Shown here: positions 36,422 to 46,801 of the stretch, piece after piece
Layout: each line of letters opens with the position of its first letter
Position numbering within the stretch: position 1 is the first letter of the stretch
NCBI GenBank assembly: GCA_016713525.1
Contig: JADJOZ010000007.1
Location: 310,001 to 374,000, forward strand
From: Bacteroidota bacterium
GTDB lineage: Bacteria > Bacteroidota > Bacteroidia > AKYH767-A > OLB10
DNA: 64,000 nucleotides
Direction of reading: 5' to 3'
Made by a program: the position numbers and the translations under genes
Notes under the pieces: generated by a model
Told to the model about the DNA's origin: nothing
Databases searched by the model: none
Seen by the model: only the letters and a program-made list of their open reading frames with translations

Positions 36422-36679
36422 ATGGCACATAACAAAGGGGTCGGTAGTTCCAAAAACGGTAGGGAATCACACAGTAAGAGACTCGGAATCAAAATATTCG
36501 GTGGTCAAATGGCTATAGCCGGAAATATCATTGTTCGTCAAAGAGGAACCAAACATCATCCTTCTGAAGGAGTTGGAATTGGTAAAGACCACACCCTATT
36601 CGCTCTTCGTGAAGGTGTAGTTACTTTCAGAAAAAGAACTGATGAAAAATCATATGTTTCTGTAATGCCAGTTGAGTAA
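36422..36679 (+). CDS. rpmA: 50S ribosomal protein L27
   Basis: 85 residues, normal length. N-terminus MAHNKGVGSSKNGRESHSKRLG is the conserved tail reaching toward the peptidyl-transferase centre, without the cleavable extension seen in Firmicutes. NIIVRQRGTKHHPSEGVGIGKDHTLFA is the family signature. Cotranscribed with rplU in the universal order. Confidence 0.97.
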   Translation: MAHNKGVGSSKNGRESHSKRLGIKIFGGQMAIAGNIIVRQRGTKHHPSEGVGIGKDHTLFALREGVVTFRKRTDEKSYVSVMPVE

Positions 36680-36693
36680 TTACGGATTCACAT

Positions 36694-36727
36694 AAAAAAA
36701 GGCTGCACCAAAATGCAGCCTTTTTTT
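36694..36727. terminator. Terminator after rpmA
   Basis: 14-bp stem AAAAAAAGGCTGCA / TGCAGCCTTTTTTT, symmetric so it can serve the convergent DUF2461 gene as well. Confidence 0.92.
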
Positions 36728-36740
36728 ATGGAGTTAAAAG

Positions 36741-37400
36741 TTAGTCTTGAGCCACATTTAAAAACTTTAGAAATGGCAACATTTCTTTGTAAGCTTTGGC
36801 TGCTTCCTTTGTGAATGCCGCACCGGATAAATCCTTATCTTTTATGGAAGCCATCACGGTAAAACTTGTTTGTCGCAGATAATTGATAGCCGGATTTTCT
36901 GCATCATAACCCTTAGGCGTAGTTTTCAATCTGGCGTCTGTCATTTCGCCAAAACGGCTTTTAAAAACTTTGCCTTTCACGATTTTTTCGAAATCTTTTA
37001 AATTATAATCGATTTCCTGTCGGATGGCTTTTAATACCGGAGCCTCGGGCATCCAGCAACCACCGGCAAGAAAACTGTTCCCGGGTTCAATCTGAATATA
37101 GTATCCTGCTTTCGAACTCTTCTTTCCTCCTTCAACAAAGTACGCTCCAAAATTTGTTTTATAAGGATCCTTATTCTTCGAAAATCTGACATCCCGATAA
37201 ATTCTGAATACACAATCTTTAACCTTCAAATCTTTTAGTTTACTATTCTCTTTTGAAAGCAAAGGAAGGAGTGTTTCCACAAATTTTTCGAAATCCGCCT
37301 TTGCTTCTTCATACTTGCTACGGTTGACATCAAACCATTCCCGGTTATTATTCTTTTTTAATGCTTTTAAAAAATCAAGTGTTCTTTTGGTAATCATCAT
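36741..37400 (-). CDS. DUF2461 domain protein
   Basis: 219 residues of the DUF2461/TIGR02453 family, of unknown function. Signatures are LDFLKALKKNNNREWFDVNRSKYE at the start, CVFRIYRDVRFSKNKDPYKTNFGA and GYYIQIEPGNSFLAGGCWMPE. The conserved Arg/Asp/Lys block suggests an active or binding site. It lies 16 nt downstream of punA in the same direction, so the two may be one transcript. Confidence 0.9.
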   Translation of the reverse strand: MMITKRTLDFLKALKKNNNREWFDVNRSKYEEAKADFEKFVETLLPLLSKENSKLKDLKVKDCVFRIYRDVRFSKNKDPYKTNFGAYFVEGGKKSSKAGYYIQIEPGNSFLAGGCWMPEAPVLKAIRQEIDYNLKDFEKIVKGKVFKSRFGEMTDARLKTTPKGYDAENPAINYLRQTSFTVMASIKDKDLSGAAFTKEAAKAYKEMLPFLKFLNVAQD

Positions 37401-37416
37401 TTAATGTTTTAATATG

Positions 37417-38234
37417 TTATAATTCTGCCACTGTCTTGACTATTAATTTTGTCAATACCGGTTCGGCAGCAGCAGCAACCTCAATTATTTCAGCCAACGA
37501 AACCGGATGTAAATTATCAGGGTCACAAGAATCGGTAATTACAGAAATTGCGGCGCAAGGCAAACCAATATGATTAGCGAATAATCACCTCAGGAACAGT
37601 TGACATTCCAACGACATCGGCGCCAATGATTCGGAGATACCGATATTCTGCGCGGGTTTCCAAATTTGGACCCTGAAACAGCAGCATAAATGCCTTGATG
37701 TAATTTAATTTGATTTCTGTCAGCCACATCTGTCAATAATTGATTCATACCACGATCATACGGATGACTCATATCAGGAAATCTGGGGCCCTCATCATTA
37801 AGGTTGGAACCAATTAAAGGATTTCCCGGCAACAGGTTTATATGATCATCCAACAACATAAGATCGCCTTTTTGATAATGCGGATTCAAAGCGCCGGAAG
37901 CATTTGATACCATTAACTTTTGCACTCCTAAATGCTTCATCAACCTCACCGGATAAGTCACTTCTTTCATGGAATAGCCCTCATAAAAGTGAAACCGGCC
38001 AACCATCGCAACCACTTCCACTCCATTCAGTTTTCCAAAAATCAATCGCCCTTTATGTGACTCGACAGTTGAAGTTACCATTCCCGGAATCTGCTCATAC
38101 GGGATGCTTAAAGTATCATCAATTTCTTTAGCCAGACCACCTAAACCGGTTCCCAGAATAATCGCGACAACCGGTTTTGCTTTTAATTGTCGTTCCAGAA
38201 AATGAACGGCATCGTGAATGGGATCAATTAACAT
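37417..38234 (-). CDS. punA: Purine nucleoside phosphorylase (two frameshifts in this sequence)
   Basis: Phosphorolysis of purine nucleosides in salvage; trimeric class. Motifs: ILGTGLGGLA (phosphate loop), VESHKGRL, VGRFHFYEGY and LMVSNASGALN. An extra G at 37671-37673 breaks the frame after YAAVSG; removing it gives PNLETRAEYRYLRIIGADVVGMSTVPEV, the substrate-binding signature. An extra base at 37579 introduces a false stop; removing it continues IANHIGLPCAAISVITD to a stop at 37417-37419. Repaired length about 271, normal. Both repaired stretches match the family, so consensus error is likely. Confidence 0.92.
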
Positions 38235-38341
38235 GAATTCAAATTATGGGTGCTAAAATACAGAACACAGCTGAAAAGAAGTGTATTTACCTGCTTACAA
38301 CATGTAAAATTGAAACGTTTACAACTTCTTCCTCTTAACCA

Positions 38342-38372
38342 TTGTCCTCCTGTTTAGTTAATATTACCTTTG
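38342..38372 (+). promoter_or_regulatory. Promoter of serS
   Basis: -33 TTG (38342-38344), 20-nt spacer, -7 TACCTTTG (38365-38372). It lies inside the longer open frame and so fixes the start at 38390. Confidence 0.75.
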
Positions 38373-38389
38373 TAGTCAAACTTCAAATT

Positions 38390-39664
38390 ATGTTACAAAT
38401 TAATGTCATCAGAGATCAGAAAGAGGAAGTAATTGCCCGTTTGGGAATCAAAAATTTTCCTGCAAAAGAATTGATAGATAATGTATTAGAAATCGACAGC
38501 CAACGACGCACCACTCAATCGGAACTCGATAACTTACTGGCTGCTCAAAATACCCTTGCAAAGCAGGTTGGCGATCTGTTTAAATCGGGCAAACAGGCTG
38601 AAGCAAATGACCTTAAAAACAAGAGCACTGCTTTAAAGGAAGAAAGCAAATTATTGGGAGACCGTTTAGCGGATTTGGAGAAACAAATGAATGACATTTT
38701 GTATCGGATACCAAACCTTCCATCAGTAGTTGTTCCTGAAGGTAAAACACCTGAAGATAACGAAATCGTTTTTCAGTCGGTTTCTACACTTCCCGATCCG
38801 GGACCGGATGCACTTCCACATTGGGAGCTTGCTGCTAAATATGATTTGATTGATTTTGAACTGGGAGTAAAACTAACTGGTGCAGGATTTCCTGTCTATA
38901 AAGGAAAATGTGCCAAATTGCAACGTGCCCTGATCAACTTCTTCCTTAACCGGGCTTCTGAAGCCGGATATCTTGAGGTGCAGCCACCTATTATGGTAAA
39001 TGAAGACTCCGGCTTTGGTACGGGACAGCTTCCTGACAAAGAAGGACAGATGTATCATGTAGGCATCGACAATTTATATCTTATTCCTACTGCGGAAGTT
39101 CCTGTTACCAATATATTCAGAGATGAAATTCTGAAAAGTGAAGATTTGCCAGTTAAAATGACTGCTTATACACCTTGTTTCAGAAGAGAGGCAGGTTCTT
39201 ATGGTAAGGATGTGAGAGGACTTAACCGATTACACCAATTCGATAAAGTTGAAATTGTTCAGGTTGCTAATCCCTCCAATTCCTATCAGATACTTGAGGA
39301 AATGCGAAATTATGTTGCGGGATTAATTGGCGAATTAGGTCTTCCCTACCGAACTTTAAAACTCTGTGGTGGAGATATGAGTTTTGCATCTGCATTGACT
39401 TACGATATGGAAGTATGGTCAGCTGCACAGAAAAGATGGTTAGAAGTCAGCTCTGTTTCAAATTTTGAAACTTTCCAATCGAATCGTTTAAAACTACGTT
39501 ATCGTGACGGGAGCAACAAACCTCAACTGGCACATACACTAAATGGCAGTGCATTAGCGTTACCAAGAATTGTGGCTGCCTTGCTTGAAAACAATCAGAC
39601 ACCTGAAGGAATACGTATTCCATCGGTGCTGGTTCCTTATACCGGATTTGATTTAATAAACTGA
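38390..39664 (+). CDS. serS: Serine-tRNA ligase
   Basis: Class II synthetase charging tRNA-Ser (and tRNA-Sec). 424 residues: N-terminal coiled-coil arm (about 30-105, with TQSELDNLLAAQNTLAKQ and KLLGDRLADLEKQM) that grips the tRNA long arm, then the catalytic core with TAEVPVTNIFRDEIL, motif 2 TPCFRREAGSYGKDVRGLNRLHQF and motif 3 NGSALALPRIVAALLENNQ. Start MLQINVIRDQ chosen because the promoter lies upstream of it. The TPR gene follows with overlapping stop and start (TGATG). Confidence 0.97.
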   Translation: MLQINVIRDQKEEVIARLGIKNFPAKELIDNVLEIDSQRRTTQSELDNLLAAQNTLAKQVGDLFKSGKQAEANDLKNKSTALKEESKLLGDRLADLEKQMNDILYRIPNLPSVVVPEGKTPEDNEIVFQSVSTLPDPGPDALPHWELAAKYDLIDFELGVKLTGAGFPVYKGKCAKLQRALINFFLNRASEAGYLEVQPPIMVNEDSGFGTGQLPDKEGQMYHVGIDNLYLIPTAEVPVTNIFRDEILKSEDLPVKMTAYTPCFRREAGSYGKDVRGLNRLHQFDKVEIVQVANPSNSYQILEEMRNYVAGLIGELGLPYRTLKLCGGDMSFASALTYDMEVWSAAQKRWLEVSSVSNFETFQSNRLKLRYRDGSNKPQLAHTLNGSALALPRIVAALLENNQTPEGIRIPSVLVPYTGFDLIN

Positions 39665-41518
39665 TGCTTGTAAAAAACAGTCTGTTGGTATTTTTGCTTT
39701 TACTGCTTTCGGCAGGAAAGATATCTGCGCAGCAAAGCGATGCTGATCTCGCGTTGCAGTATGCTTCTACCGGCGACTACGAAAAAGCAGTTGTATATTT
39801 TGAAAAGTGGTATAATCGTGATCCCTACTCTTCTTACCCCCAATATCTGGCTTGTTTAATCAGCCTGAAAGATTTTGAAAAGGCAGAAAAACTGGTTAAG
39901 AAACAAATAAAAAAAGCAACCGGTAAATGCTACTTTACAAGTTGACTTGGGTGGAATCTATGAATTGCAGGGAAAGCAATCTCTCGCAGATGATACTTTC
40001 CGAAAAGCTATCAAATCGCTCTTCCCCGATATCCAGCAAATTTTGAATTTGGGAAATAAGTTTATTGAAATCCGAAAACTTGATTTTGCAGAGCAAACCT
40101 TTTTGCAGGGCCGACAACTCACAGATGCCAATTATCCTTTTAGTTTTGAACTGGCCGATGTTTACGCCCAAAAGCAATTGCCTCAGAAAATGGTGGATGA
40201 ATATCTTGGGGTGCTGGAATACAATCAGCAATACCTTCAAAATGTTCAGGCTATATTACAAAATAAAATTGCATTTGATCTGGAAGGAGGACTTTCACAA
40301 ATAATCAGGACTTCGTTATTGAGAAAGATCCAAAAATCAAGCGAATCGACTATTTACGCCGAACTGTTATACTGGTTGCTCTTACAGGAAAAGGATTTCG
40401 AATCGGCTTTAATTCAGGCTAAAGCGCTTGATAAACGCAACGACGAAAACGGATCAAGATTGATGGCATTGGGTAATTTGTGTGTTTCGAATCAGGCATA
40501 CAAAACTGCTGAGGATTGTTACACTTACATTCTTCAAAAAGGTAAATCGAATCAGAATTACATTTCAGCCCGAATGCAGTTAATACATTCCAGAGATCAA
40601 CAAATTACTGTTTCAGGAAACTATGATCCTGTTGCAATAAAAAAGCTGGAGTCGGATTATGAAACTGCTATCAATGAACTTGGAAAAAATCAAATTACAG
40701 CACCGCTGATCAGTGATTATGCACATCTGAAAGCTTTTCACTTAGGCAAAACTGAAGAGGCTATTTCATTACTTGAAGAAACAATTGTCATGCCCGGAAT
40801 TGCCCCTCAGTTCTCGGCGAAATGCAAATTGGAGTTGGGTGATATACTCATTTTGACTGGTGAGATGTGGGATGCATCATTGTATTACTCACAGGTTGAT
40901 AAAGATTTTAAAAATGATGCCATTGGAAGGGAAGCAAAATTTAAAAATGCGAGACTTTCCTTTTATATGGGTGAATTTGAATGGGCAGGTGCTCAGCTGA
41001 ATGTTTTGAAAGCAGCCACTTCACAATTAATTTCAAATGATGCCATGTCGCTTGGTTTGTTGATAATGGATAACCTTGGATTAGACAGCATAACCGAACC
41101 CTTACTGATGTACTCCAGAGCAGATTTATATGAATTCTGCAACCAGAACGATCAGTCACTGGCTACTCTGGATTCAATTTTAATACAATTTCCAACTCAT
41201 TCACTTACCGATGAAATCTGGTTCAAGCAAGCCGGCATTCAGGTTAAAAAAGGGAATTTTACAGAGGCTTCCAAACTGTATATGGATATTGTAGAAACGT
41301 ATCCGGATGACATTCTTGCTGATGATGCTTTATACCGGTTGGCAGACCTTACAGAAAATAAATTAAATGATAAGGAGAAGGCAAAAACACTCTATGAACT
41401 TCTGTTAACAAAGTTCCCAGGCTCGCTTTATGCTGTCGATGCCCGTAAAAAATTCCGCATGCTTCGTGGTGATAGCCAGTTTCAGAATAATGCCCCTATT
41501 CTTCAGGAAAAACTTTGA
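39664..41518 (+). CDS. Exported TPR-repeat protein (frameshifted in this sequence)
   Basis: About 617 residues: signal peptide (SLLVFLLLLLSAGKISAQ) and many tetratricopeptide-like helical repeats, e.g. ALQYASTGDYEKAVVYFEKWYNRDP near the start and KAGIQVKKGNFTEASKLYMDIVETYPDDILADDALYRLADL-type repeats near the end. The frame breaks at a run of seven A (39909-39915); removing one gives KKQPVNATLQVDLGGIYELQG. The ATG overlaps the serS stop. Members of this type act as periplasmic scaffolds; partner unknown. Confidence 0.85.
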
Positions 41519-41611
41519 TTCTGCCTGTAATATAGAATTGCAATCATTTTTCAGATTATCCTTTAAAATTGCAAAAAACATTCTTATCTTTCGTCTCAAA
41601 TCAGTATTGAA

Positions 41612-41914
41612 ATGATAATTTACAATGTTACCGTGAACATTGAAAATGATGTTCACGATGAATGGCTTAAATGGATGAAAGAAGAACACATTCCGGAAGT
41701 TGTTGAAAAGGGGAAATTCATGGAAGGCAAAATTATGAAAATACTTACAGCTGATGATTCTGAAGGCACATCATATGCCATTCAATATACCGCCGCAACA
41801 ATGGGAGATTACGAAAAATACCGGGATGAATATGCACCTGCCTTACAACAGGAAGCTCTTAAAAGATTTAAAGATAAATTTGTTGCATTCAGAACATTGC
41901 TCCAAATTGTCTGA
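41612..41914 (+). CDS. DUF4286 family protein
   Basis: 100-residue protein of the DUF4286 family, common in Bacteroidota and of unknown function. Signature MIIYNVTVNIENDVHDEWLKWMKEEHIPEV at the start and YAIQYTA, a fold resembling ferredoxin-like dimeric alpha/beta-barrel enzymes. It precedes the DUF1571/LysM gene by 9 nt and rsmA follows that, so the three are probably one transcript. Confidence 0.88.
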   Translation: MIIYNVTVNIENDVHDEWLKWMKEEHIPEVVEKGKFMEGKIMKILTADDSEGTSYAIQYTAATMGDYEKYRDEYAPALQQEALKRFKDKFVAFRTLLQIV

Positions 41915-41923
41915 TTATTATCT

Positions 41924-42772
41924 ATGAAATTAAAACTGCTGCTTCTCATTTTATTTTTGAATCCAGTGCATTCCCGTGCACAGGGACAGACTGAGGCAGC
42001 TTCCATTTATAATAAAATGATGGTAGCTATGCAGCAGGTACACTCCTGTTCCTTTATTCTTGAAACGGAAGAACGAATTTTTGGTGAAACGAAACATGCC
42101 CGGTATATTGCCAAACTACAGGTTCACCCCTATCAGGTTTATGCTTATTCAATAACTCCAAATCCTGGTGCGGAAGCTTTATATCTGGAAGGAAAAAACA
42201 ATGGGAAAATTCTTATTAACCCAAACAAATTCCCATTTATAAATCTGAGCTTGAGTCCAAATAGTATGTTACTGAGAAAAAATCATCAGTACACAATGTT
42301 GCAGATGGGATTTTCATATGTTCACGAACTGCTCGAAACATATCATAAAATAGAAGGACCTGATTTTATGAAACGGATTAAAAGTGATGGAGACATAAAT
42401 TTTCAAAACAGAAATTACCATGTACTTGAAATTAATAATCCGGAATATAAAATCGTAACATATAAAGTTCTTAAAGGAGAAACTGTAACATCAATTGCAA
42501 AAAAATTACATATTAATGATCACATTATTCTGGAATTAAATCCTTCTATTGGCGATTACAGTGATGTAGATGCAAATGATTTAATAAAAGTGCCATCAAC
42601 TTTTGCAAAAAAGATCATCTTGTATGTTGATCAAAAAACTTTTCTTCCTTATGTTCAGATTACTTTTGACGACAAAGGATTATATGGCCGTGTAATAATG
42701 TCTTCTTTTGTTTTAAATCCAGCATTTGGCCCACTTGACTTCTCCCGCAGCAATCCCAAATATCATTTCTGA
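41924..42772 (+). CDS. Exported DUF1571-like protein with an embedded LysM domain
   Basis: 282 residues. Signal peptide (LLLLILFLNPVHSRAQ), then a DUF1571-like segment (about 25-185: QQVHSCSFILETEERIFGE, VYAYSITPNPGAEALYL, YVHELLETYHKIEGPDF) resembling lipoprotein-carrier folds. A LysM domain (about 185-225: YKVLKGETVTSIAKKLHIND ... LNPSI) interrupts it, and the sandwich resumes with IILYVDQKTFLPYVQITFDDKGLYG. LysM binds peptidoglycan, so the protein is probably tethered to the wall. Its stop overlaps the rsmA ATG (TGATG). Confidence 0.78.
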   Translation: MKLKLLLLILFLNPVHSRAQGQTEAASIYNKMMVAMQQVHSCSFILETEERIFGETKHARYIAKLQVHPYQVYAYSITPNPGAEALYLEGKNNGKILINPNKFPFINLSLSPNSMLLRKNHQYTMLQMGFSYVHELLETYHKIEGPDFMKRIKSDGDINFQNRNYHVLEINNPEYKIVTYKVLKGETVTSIAKKLHINDHIILELNPSIGDYSDVDANDLIKVPSTFAKKIILYVDQKTFLPYVQITFDDKGLYGRVIMSSFVLNPAFGPLDFSRSNPKYHF

Positions 42773-43561
42773 TGTCTACTCCTGTCAGACCGCTCAAGGC
42801 GCTTGGTCAGCACTTTTTAAACAGCCCTGAAACAGCTGCCCGAATCGCCGGGAGTTTACAAATCAATGATTCATTCGATACCATTCTTGAAATTGGTCCC
42901 GGAACCGGAGTTCTTACTTCACTGCTTAAGTTGCACACCGATAAGAAATTTTATTGCATTGATGTGGATCAGCGATCAGTGGCATACCTTGAGGCGGCAT
43001 ACCCTGAATTAGTAGGTCGAATTGTTGCAGGCGACTTTCTGAATCATTCATTAGATTTCCTTGGATCCGGCAACTTTGCTGTAATCGGAAACTTCCCATA
43101 TAATATATCGTCTCAGATTCTTTTCCGGGTACTCGACATGTATAAGCGGGTGCCACAAGTGGTTGGAATGTTTCAGAAGGAAGTTGCTGAAAGAATAGCC
43201 TCACCCGCAGGGAGCAGAGACTATGGTATTCTGAGTGTGTTACTGCAAGCACATTATGACATAGAATATCTTTTCACTGTCCCACCTGAAGTATTTATTC
43301 CACCACCAAAAGTTCAATCAGGTGTTATAAGAATGACATTAAAAGAAAATCCGGAACTCCCTTGTGATCCGGTTGTTTTCAAACAGGTAATAAAAACCGC
43401 TTTTAATCAACGGCGGAAGACCATGAGAAATTCGTTGAAATCTATTTTACCACCTGATGCATCAGAAGTACCATTTTTACAAATGAGACCTGAAACAACT
43501 CGACTATACACAATTTATTTTGCTTACACAGATTTTACAACGACTAAGAGGCAATTCTTAA
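42772..43561 (+). CDS. rsmA: 16S rRNA dimethyladenosine transferase (3' end frameshifted)
   Basis: KsgA: dimethylates A1518 and A1519 of 16S rRNA, a late 30S checkpoint. Motifs: KALGQHFLNSPETAARI, SAM site EIGPGTGVL (about 41-49), GNFPYNISSQI (catalytic NxPY-type motif IV) and FNQRRKTMRNSLK. An extra A in 43493-43495 replaces the real ending; removing it gives RPEQLDYTQFILLTQIL and a stop at 43559-43561, like the usual RPE-x-L ending. Repaired length about 263. It then overlaps the convergent T9SS gene by only 4 nt. Confidence 0.95.
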
Positions 43562-44955
43562 ATTTTCATAAATCTCTTATAAATAATTTGATTGTCGGCA
43601 GCAATTCTTACTGTGTAACTTCCTTTTGACAGTCCATTTATTGAAATGCCTGATACCGGTGATGCGGTCAATTCTGATTTCGACACTATTTTCCCATCCA
43701 AAGCAATTATGCTGATGGAAAGTTGTTGTCCCTCAAACGCAGTTAAGTCGATATTCAAAATTGAAATTACCGGATTGGGAAATAGATTAATTGCTGATTC
43801 GCTGACTAAATCGTTAACTGACAGTGGAACATTGAATTCAATCAGATCGCCATCAGGGAAACCTCCGTTTGTGAATGAGCCGGTGTAAAGCATTAAAATT
43901 ATTTGAAACAGGATCGAAAGAAAATGTTCCTCCCAGTGAATTTGCACCTCCGCTTGAAGCGTGTCCATACACTTTCCCATTGGAAGCAATAATGGGTGAT
44001 CCATTAGGGGAAGAGCCTGTTGCAATATCAAAGTCGTATAATTTTGAAAAAGTGTTTCCGGAAATGTCGAAACTGAAAATGACACCTTTGTTATTCGCTC
44101 CACCTTGTTGCGTAAAATTATAAAAGATATTGGAGGACCCGGCCTGGACCAATGCACCATTGGGAGCAGCCCCATTTACGCTATCGAAATTATGCAGAAC
44201 ATTATAAATATTTGAGGCAGGATCGAGACTAAATATAACTCCATGTCCGGTAACACCCCCGCCAAAAGCCATCCCATATAATAATCCATCAGTTCCTTTT
44301 ATCAGACTACCAAATGGGGTGAATCCGGTTGCAAATAAGAAATTATGTACAACAAAATACTGATTTGTTATAATATCATAGCTGAATATAACACCACCTG
44401 AAAGCGGAGCACTACCTCCATTGGTGGTCATTCCATAAATTTTATTCCCTGACTGAACCACATTTCCGTTTGGTAAATTTCCGTTACTCAAACCAAAATC
44501 GAGTATTTTATTAAACGAAATTGATACAGGATTAAATTGAAAAAAGTCCCTTGATTATTTAAACCTCCCTGAGCTGTCATTCCGTAAAAATTCCCATCAG
44601 AGGCTAAAAACAGACTTGCCCGCGGGTAATAACCATCTGAAGTATTAAACGAATATAATGTTGTGTATGTATTGCCAACCGGATCGTATTTGAAGATGGT
44701 GCCATTAGCTGATCCACCTCCGGCAACAGTTAGTCCATAAAAACTTCCATTGGGATGCAGCACTAAACTACCCTGTGATGACCCTGCACCCATGGCATGG
44801 GCAACTGTAAAATTGGTGCCATCGCCGTTGATTCTATAAATGGTGCCCTGTCCCAACGATCCCCCAATTCGCATAATTCCCCATAAAACCGGGTTTTGGG
44901 CCACACATGTGAAACCCTCAATAAAAAGAACAATCAGAAGTAATAGCTTTCTCAT
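43558..44955 (-). CDS. Secreted T9SS protein with GloVer-type tandem repeats (two frameshifts)
   Basis: About 465 residues after repair. Signal peptide (LLLLIVLFIEGFTCVAQ), then about eight repeats with the pattern G-x-x-F-x-x-D-x-x-x-N-x-x-x-x-x-x-x-F-D-x-x-x-G-x-x-P-x-G-S-L (e.g. GVIFSYDIITNQYFVVHNF and LLYGMAFGGG), the choice-of-anchor GloVer type likely forming a propeller. The T9SS domain starts LFPNPVISILNIDL and ends YKRFMKI. Lost base in A6 at 44540-44545 and an extra base at 43887-43889 split it; both repairs join the repeats smoothly. Confidence 0.82.
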
Positions 44956-45110
44956 ATTGGTAAGTTTTGGTCTAAATTAAAAAAATAATTTGCAACTAAT
45001 GTAATAAGAATTGAAACGCAATGGAAATTCGGATGAAATTCAATTTTATTAATACCTGTGTTTTGCACCCTGCAAATAAAAATTTATTTAGGAATGCCGG
45101 GAAAATTCTA

Positions 45111-45118
45111 TACTTTTG
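45111..45118 (+). promoter_or_regulatory. -7 box upstream of the M-box/mgtE transcript
   Basis: TACTTTTG followed by C, about 20 nt before the riboswitch, so the riboswitch is at the start of the transcript. Confidence 0.7.
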
Positions 45119-45137
45119 CATTAGTAAAAATTCACTC

Positions 45138-45306
45138 AAAGCTTGTTAGGTGAGGTTACTGAATGAAAAAAGGCTGCTGCCCGGAAATGTCGAGAGACGC
45201 CAATGGGTATAACAGGCATGGTCGGAATAAGGCTTTGCATAATGTAGCTTCCCAACGAAAAGTCGGGATAAGTCATTCTGAACTAAAACTCTACGAGGGG
45301 CTTTTA
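45138..45306 (+). promoter_or_regulatory. M-box (ykoK) Mg2+ riboswitch
   Basis: Conserved M-box elements appear in order: GTTAGGTGAGG, GGCTGCTGCCC, AATGTCGAGAGACGCCAATG, GGGTATAACAGG, a variable hairpin, AATAAGGCTTTGCATAATG, and the 3' element CTAAAACTCTACGAG. Flanking AAAGC and GCTTT can form P1. It precedes mgtE by about 110 nt. Downstream AATTCCC/GGGATT followed by ATTTTT (about 45341-45366) could be a weak terminator that forms when Mg2+ is high. The rest of the stretch 44956-45418 has nothing else but the -7 box; the open frame at 45163-45402 runs through the riboswitch and is not a gene. Confidence 0.9.
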
Positions 45307-45418
45307 GAGCGAAAAGAGATTGAAAGCCGGGAATTCCCTTGTGTCGGGATTATTTTTCTCCACCCACTTTTAATTCCATATTTCGTCATGAAAGCCATGT
45401 AATAAGGTTGCTGCGCAA

Positions 45419-46797
45419 ATGGAGTTCGAAATCATCAAATCTGATATTCAGGCGTTACTGGAGACCCGCAATATGCAGGGTTTAAAAGTATTGCTGGAAG
45501 AATGGCTCCCAGAGGAGATTTCATTGCTATGCGAAAGCCTTAATCTGGAGGATCAAATAAAAGTTTTTCAATGTATTGATCGCGACCGTGCCTTTCTGAC
45601 ATTTGAAAATTTAGACATCGGCGATCAGAAACTTTTGGTTGATGCCCTGCCTAACCGGTTGGTTTCTCTCATTCTAAATGATATGTCGGCTGACAACCGA
45701 ACTGCTCTCTTAGAAGAACTTGAGTCGGAACAGTTGAATAAGCTCTTAAAGCTGCTTACTAAAAAGGAACGCAAAATTGCACTTTCGTTATTAGGTTATC
45801 CTGAAAATTCGATTGGTCGTTTAATGACTCCGGAATACATGACCGTGAGGCAAAGCTGGACCATCCGGGAAGTTTTAGAACACATCCGTGAAAATGGTGA
45901 AAGCAGTGAGACGCTCGACATCATTTACATTGTAGATGAAAAAGGATATCTGATTGATGACATCAAAATAGGAGAATTCCTGCTTGCCCCACTCGAGGAA
46001 AAGGTAAGTGAGCTGATGGATGGAAAAAAAGTTTCACTATTGGTGACCGATGATGAAGAGGTTGCTATTAATGTATTTACCGAATTCAACAGGGTGGCGT
46101 TGCCGGTAACCGACTCCCATGGCATTTTGCTGGGAATTGTTACAATCGATGACGTTCTGGAACTGGCAAAAAAAGAAGATACCGAAGATATTCAGAAACT
46201 GGGTGGGGTTGAAGCATTTGAAGAACCCTATATGGAAATGCCGGTTTTTAAGATGATTGGCAAAAGAGCACCATGGCTTATTATCCTCTTTTTAGGAGAA
46301 TTACTCACAGCCTCAGCAATGGCCTATTTTGAACATGAAATTGCACGGGCGGTCGTACTGGCATTGTTCATTCCACTAATTGTTTCCAGTGGCGGAAACC
46401 CGGATCACAAGCGGCCACCCTGATTATCCGTGCCATGGCATTGGGTGAGGTAACCATTTCCGATTGGTACCGCATAATGCGACGGGAGATAGTTTCAGGT
46501 TTGGTTCTCGGACTATTATTAGGTGTTCTGGGCTTCACCCGCGTAGCTGCCTGGTCGATGTTTACCGATGTATATGGTCCACACTGGATGGCAATTGCCT
46601 TAACTATAGGATTTTCATTAACAGGTGTTGTCCTTTGGGGAAGTCTGATGGGTTCCATGTTACCATTGCTGCTGAAACGATTGGGTGCTGACCCTGCAAC
46701 TTCTTCAGCACCTTTTATTGCTACCTTAGTTGACGTTACCGGATTATTAATTTATTTTTCATTAGCCGCACTGATACTTTCGGGAACACTACTTTAG
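45419..46797 (+). CDS. mgtE: Magnesium transporter MgtE (frameshifted in this sequence)
   Basis: Mg2+ channel of about 460 residues: N-terminal superhelical domain (about 1-130), two CBS domains (about 135-260, IGRLMTPEYMTVRQ and VALPVTDSHGILLGIVTIDDVLEL), connecting helix and five membrane helices. Lost base near 46399-46401 breaks the frame after IVSSGGN; restoring it gives GSQAATLIIRAMALGEV, the MgtE signature at the pore. The upstream M-box predicts repression at high Mg2+, with the protein itself gated by Mg2+ binding to CBS domains. Confidence 0.95.
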
Positions 46798-46801
46798 CAA
46801 C

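Noticed and set aside
37590..38234. Truncated purine nucleoside phosphorylase pseudogene
   Set aside because: All C-terminal motifs are present in the next frames down to 37417; only two extra bases break it.
43558..44491. Three separate genes in the GloVer-repeat region
   Set aside because: Single-base corrections at 44540-44545 and 43887-43889 join them into one protein with a signal peptide at one end and a T9SS domain at the other.
45163..45402. 79-codon open frame before mgtE
   Set aside because: It lies across the M-box riboswitch, whose conserved RNA blocks explain the sequence.
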